64,000 nucleotides of DNA, from positions 6,732,069 to 6,796,068 of the forward strand of contig LNAC01000031.1 of the NCBI GenBank assembly GCA_002007465.1. Reading direction: 5' to 3'. Every line of letters begins with the position of its first letter. The stretch's first letter is position 1. Of the stretch, positions 59,070 to 64,000 are shown piece after piece. The stretch comes from Ailurus styani (lineage: Eukaryota > Chordata > Mammalia > Carnivora > Ailuridae). Both the position numbers and the translations under genes were made by a program. The notes under the pieces are model-generated. The model did no database searches and was not told the DNA's origin. It saw nothing but the letters and a program-made list of their open reading frames with translations.

Positions 59070-59225
59070 GGGTGTAATGGAAAGAATGTAGGGTTAGTTT
59101 CAAAAGACTCAATTTAGCCTTGGGGTTCTGCTTCCAACTACTATGAGATGTTGGGCAAGTCACTTAACCTTTTGGGTCTCAGTTTTTTCATTTGTAAAAT
59201 AAGAGCATCAGCCACATAATCTCAC
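59070..59225 (+). mobile_element. MIR SINE relic
   Basis: Sense MIR order: 'gtgtaatggaaagaatgtag', 'ttctgcttccaactactatg', 'gggcaagtcacttaaccttt', then 'tctcagttttttcatttgta' and 'aaataagag'. A good match in order and spacing. Confidence 0.8.
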
Positions 59226-62200
59226 TTAACTCCCTGCTTTCTGGAGTCAGTAGAAGCAAATGGGAAAATGGGGTTAAAATGAAAAGGGAAGAGGAGAAAG
59301 AGAAGGAAACCAAATGCAAATAAAACATTTAGATAAAGGGAGAAAAGGAGAAAGATAGAAAAAGAAGACAAACATAATAGGTAGCACATATGCCAGTCCT
59401 TACTATAATGATACAACAATAGACACCGGGGCAATCACCTTTCTCCCCACTGATGCTTCTGGAAAGCTGCTTTTGCTGAAGTGTAGTTTTGTTCAGTTCC
59501 CTGAAGGAGCTACTCCCTACATGGGGGTTTCTGGAGCCTTAGACCAGATTTGGAATGCCTTTTTTAGGGCCATGAGGAAATTATGGTATGAATTTTTATA
59601 CTTTAGATGTAAAGATTAAATAAGCTTTATAGCATTTTGGTAATCTATCCGCCTTGGACAACTCTATTTTAATGGAGAAATAATTAACATATTTTATAAT
59701 CCTACTTGTTAGTGTCTTAATTAATTTGGACATCATCCTAGAGTATATTTGTTTTCCAAGAGATTAACATTCAACTTTGTTTATCTGGCTTATGTATTTC
59801 ATTTTATAGGTTTTTCTTGAACAAACTCCTCTCTCCCTTGCTTGGCATCTTCCTCCCTCCTGGCCATTTCTCCATTTATTAGCACCAACCCCCAGAGGAA
59901 AGATAGGGGAAAGAAATAAAATATAAATCACTTCATTTCTATAAACTATTGCAAAAACTGGCAAAGGGCAGATGTTGAAAGCAAAGGCCAAGAAAAGTTT
60001 AACTTACAGAGGAGAAGAGATAAGACTTTTCCTACTTTGTGCATTAAAATTGGTCCCATATAGCAATGACAGGATCTTAATGTATTTGTGAATTCTATGT
60101 AGCAACTCTGCATAGAGGATGGTATAAGGAACATAGATGGTAGAGTTAGCCTACAGCAGTACCTCCAAAGAAAGGGAAACAGTAAAGGTGGATGATGATA
60201 GATACATATAGAGAGAGGAACGGGTTGGATGTTGAGATACTTGATGCTCCATGGGCTATTTTCTCTGAAAAGGAAGAGGCATAGCCATTTTCTTAGAGTT
60301 GAGCAGATGGAGGTTTGGAGAATGGGGAGGGATTGGATCAGCTGGTGTGAGGATGAGGAAAGGAAGTCAAGTTAAGACCCAGTCACTGTGGGTGGTGTTG
60401 AAAAGTTGGTAGAAGTTCCTAAATCTGCAAGGTTAATAGTGCGGTCCTGCATTTTCCCCAGGTGCTTTCAGCAACCTAGGAGCAGGAGCAGGTAAAATGG
60501 AGAAAAGTGTTCATCCCTGATGAGGGTTTTGCAGGACAGATAGAGCAGAAGAGTAAGGGAAGTGTGCTGGGGGGAGAAGAGACTAATCTGAAGAGGATCT
60601 GTCTGTGTTACCTCTTTCAGTCACCAGTCTCTGGGTATAGCAGTTTCTCAGCAGAGTATTCACTAGGTGCTGGGTCCAAATTAGAGGTGAACAAAGTGAG
60701 GCACAGCAGCTTTCCCAAAGTGGCAAAAGCCAATTTTTGAGCCCACGTCTTTCTGAAAGAAGACGATGGTGTCGTTTTATGTTTTACATGTAGATGTAAA
60801 ACATGTAGTAATGTTTTCATTACCAAGGTAGGTGGAGTTGGGAACAAAAATAGGCAGGGGTTGAAATGGAGAGAATTTATTGAGTTTGAGGACTGAGTTT
60901 TCATACAATAGCAAGAGAGGTTGGTTAGAACACTGTGGAGAGAGTAGGAGATCCCATTGTAAGTGGGGACAAGGTCCAGGGTGTAGACAAGACATTGAGT
61001 TGTAGAGATGGAATGGTGATGGACCAGGAAAAGAAGATCCCCCGGGAAGAAGAATTACAAATGCTAAAGGGATCATCTACTTGGTGTGGAAGTGACCCAA
61101 GATGATGGCTGGAGATTGGGGAAAGTTTGCAAAGCTTGTGCCAAAATTGTCAATGGCTATGAAAATAGGACAGAGGAGGGGTGGATGGTAATCTAGAGGC
61201 CACTAGAGGGCAGGAAAATATTCCTGCCTTGTCTCTGGCTTTGAGCCAGAGGACTCCCCTGGTACATCATGCGTTGGCTGGCGCATAAAGGTTAGTAGTA
61301 ATCACCTTTAGGTTTTACAATAAATTCCTAGTCATCTACCACACTGCTTCTTCCTGGCATTCTCTGATTCTATCTCTGCATTCAAACTCCTGGCTCTGTG
61401 ACTCCAGCTACCATTCACCACTGGCCCTGGCCTTGACTTTCCTTGTATTCCCACCTTGGCTTTTTTTCTAGTAATCTCCTACAGATGAGGCTTTGTCTTT
61501 TGTGGTCCTCCTTTTCTTGAGAGTAGAAATCTCAGCCCTAGTTTTTACCTCAAAGCACACCCCTAACGATATCCTGGAGAAAGTTACACCTGAAGGGCAG
61601 GAGTTTCAAAGCACTGGCCTGTGAATACAGCATCAGAACATATTTGGGCTGATTCAGAACAAAGAGTGCCATCTATTGAAAGACCACTTCGCTCTCTAGT
61701 AATTTATTTAGCTGTATGACTTATCATAAAGTAGGCTCAAAATAGCATTCTGGAAAATTGAGATGGGAGGAAAAGGCATAAAATGTTATAATAAGGTCAT
61801 TCTACCATATGGTGGCCAAAGGCAGAAGTCACAGTCCACCCGGTACCACAGAAGAAAGGGACTCTGAGACTCTTTTTCTCCCTATGAGATTCTGGTGAGA
61901 AGTTTCCCATAGAGAGTCCCCTAAAATGAGGAAGGGGCTTTTTATTATTAAAGATGAATATTTAATAGTAATTGTTTGGAGGAATAAAATGGTTCAAAGT
62001 GACAAAATGGACCAAAGCACACTGGGGATCTAACAGAAACGAGTTGTTCTCTGGACAGCAAGGTGACGGGCCGTGAATTCGTAATGCACCGTGGTCCGAG
62101 CAGATTGGTGAGAGAGCAAGAGCCGCATGCATTTTGCAGGGAATGTCTCTCACCCTGTTGCCACTTTTTTCAGTGCTCCATATGCTAGATTGCAACTACA

Positions 62201-63484
62201 GATTTAGCCCTTTTGCCCAAAGGCATCTGAACCTGTGAAAAGCCTAGCTGGGGCACTGTCTATTGTTCATTGACAACTTGTCAATTTACTTCCAGGCAAA
62301 ATAACTCATAAACATGATAAGTAAGGCAGATAAAACAAGAATTCTTTCACACTTTGCAACTTTACTGCAAAAATGGCTTATTTTCCATAAATGTGTGAAA
62401 TCTCCCCTCTGAATTGTGACTGTGCATTGAACTTTAAAACTGTTTGGAGACAGCACAAGCATTTCACAATTCCTGTCTGTAATAAGATGGATGTTAAATA
62501 TCAAACATGCATTAAAAGTGATAAAATAAAAGATTTTCAAAGGTTCACCAGCATCACCATATTTCTCTTTGATTCCCTGAGTTAATAAAAGTTAAGTTTA
62601 ACAATACTCTCCAAAAGACAAATGTTTAAACACTATCTTCTAAATTTGACATTTCATATATTTATATTAGCTATTATCTAAACCCTTATGTCAGTTAAGA
62701 AAAAAAAAATCAAACGCGGATATAGTAAACCGTACCAGTGTTAAATTCAAAAGCCAGTATGTGGTGTGTTAGCATATGTTCATACTGTAATGAAGTGGCT
62801 TTTATTTCTGATATTTATAAACATTCCATTTCTAATGTACTGTTTAAATATTGAAAGCTAATTGTGAATTCTTTTAGGTAAAATATTTTAAGTAGATAAT
62901 AATTTTGAAATATATTAGTCTCTAAGGCAAAGCAGTCTGTTTATGTGTAGTTATTTATAAAGTCATACTTTTTAATGAAGTTCTGTTCCCTGGATTCATT
63001 TCCCTGGTAATGAATTTGATTTTAAGCTTCTTGTTTACTGTAATATCATCACAGAATTATACTTTGTGCCCTACTGATTTTCCCCAGGTGATCCTCCATA
63101 ACACCAAACATCCCAATTTTGGGTAGACTGAAAATGGAGGGGGAGAAGAGGTGGGACGGAATCCAACAATGTAAGATCCCGCATCTGGGATGGGTCTTCG
63201 TCTGGCGACCTTTGCCCCCAAGGCACAGGGCATACTCCCAAAATTTCCGGTTTGAGGGTTTGCTTGTTATGGTCGCCTTTCCCCCAACATTTCCCCATAT
63301 TTTCTTCACTTACTGTAGAATATTTATAAACAGGAACACATATGCATCTGTTACATAACAAATGGCTTTTGGGAAATAAGTGAAAGTACATGAGAGAAGA
63401 AATTTAAAAGACTGTAAAAAAGGGGAGCAAAACAAATCTGTGATAAACAAGAATGCCTCAGAAATAGGACCTGTTTTTCAGGAG
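59226..63484. other. Unassigned sequence, about 4.3 kb
   Basis: No SINE, L1 or convincing exon. 60200-61200 has a purine-rich texture typical of decayed ancient repeats, but I cannot name one. A perfect 11-bp hairpin lies at 60779-60804. Chance frames up to 106 codons lack motifs. Confidence 0.4.
60779..60804. repeat. Perfect inverted repeat (11-bp stem, 4-nt loop)
   Basis: 'atgttttacat' (60779-60789), loop 'gtag', then 'atgtaaaacat' (60794-60804), an exact reverse complement. Confidence 0.95.
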
Positions 63485-63640
63485 GCAGTGTAGTTCAGGA
63501 AGGAATCCTGAATATTTGAACCAGAGACTTGGGTTCAAATCATGTCTTTAGCACTATTTCTGACCCTCGGGAAGCCCATCTTCATTTCTGACCTGTTTGG
63601 GGATCAGTTTTTTTGTTTTCCTCAGGGTGGAAGGATGACT
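63485..63640 (+). mobile_element. Possible MIR SINE relic
   Basis: 'ggcagtgtagttcaggaagg', 'accagagacttgggttcaaa' and 'gaccctcgggaagcccatct' follow the sense MIR order, with weaker similarity toward the 3' end. Confidence 0.5.
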
Positions 63641-64000
63641 GCTGGCTGTGCTCCAGACCCCTACCAGTTTTCTTTCCTTTTGAATATGGAGAGTCCCTGT
63701 AAGATTTTAAACGAAGAAAGCTTTCCATCGTTGTATAAAGACAAAAAAAAAAAGGTCCTCACAGCCAGATCTAAAATTATATTTATTATGTGAATAAAGT
63801 ATTCAGGTGGTATAATAATAATTTAGTTCACAAAAATTCTCTCCAAAAGACACCAAAAACAACCAAACAGAGACCTAACGAATTAGAGGTTGTATCTTTC
63901 TCGCATGTCTACGTGACATTCCAGTTTCTGCATCCTGGTATTTTGGGTTATTCATCACTAATTCATCATTAGGGCAATTGGCTTTTATGTGGAAGCTGGC
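63641..64000. other. Unassigned sequence with A-rich run
   Basis: An A12 run near 63743-63754 and otherwise nothing recognised. The window ends here. Confidence 0.4.

Noticed and set aside
58823..59163. Short frames on both strands near 59 kb
   Set aside because: They overlap a MIR relic and the L2-like neighbourhood and show no protein signature.
1..64000. A novel multi-gene system (defence, metabolic or viral) anywhere in the window
   Set aside because: No run of coding genes exists. All structure I could support is mammalian repeats, simple sequence, an assembly gap and a few possible exons or conserved elements.

Overview
This window is mammalian nuclear DNA, not microbial. The evidence is a dense set of tRNA-derived carnivore SINEs (heads reading 'gcctgggtggctcag', (AAATA)n tails), LINE-1 fragments with carnivore-type 3' ends, and older L2 and MIR relics. 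Several SINEs carry the 'cagtgggttaaagcctctgc' head and a 'ctgcctacttgtgatctct'-like body, which I associate with weasels, mink, ferrets and relatives. A mustelid is therefore my best guess, but this is inferred from memory of SINE subfamilies.

I found no recognisable complete gene, no RNA gene, no CRISPR array and no novel defence or metabolic system. The window reads as intergenic or deep-intronic sequence. Every open frame of 60 to 132 codons is a chance frame, a decayed L1 ORF2 fragment, a simple-repeat artefact or a frame running through Ns. The best candidate for real coding sequence is one 60-nt plus-strand segment (28799-28858) with good AG and GT splice borders, an open 20-codon frame and local CpG enrichment. 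Three weaker splice-bounded segments are listed at 32180, 41567 and 57939.

Layout: 1-1959 unassigned. About 1960-10030 is an old, nearly full-length minus-strand L1 (3' end, ORF2, 5' region), invaded by two younger minus-strand L1 copies and one SINE. 10.9-12.0 kb holds a SINE and a plus-strand L1 3' end whose 5' edge looks inverted (twin priming). 12.0-20.0 kb is mostly unassigned with L2-like relics and two young SINEs. 20.0-20.6 kb is a SINE containing a 385-base assembly gap. 21.0-24.4 kb holds two plus-strand L1 pieces and a SINE. 25.3 kb is a large pyrimidine tract, followed by a MIR and an unnamed ancient repeat. 26.4-43.0 kb is repeat-poor apart from two SINEs, a MIR and a MER5-like relic. 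43.1-46.1 kb is an L2-like region broken by a TSD-flanked L1. 46.1-52.8 kb is repeat-poor and may hold conserved regulatory DNA. 52.9-59.2 kb is again repeat-rich. 59.2-64.0 kb is mostly unassigned.

No genes can be seen working together. What the window does show is the order of transposon insertion, from L2/MIR through the old L1 to younger L1s and carnivore SINEs, together with four candidate exons and several repeat-poor blocks that comparative alignment could test.
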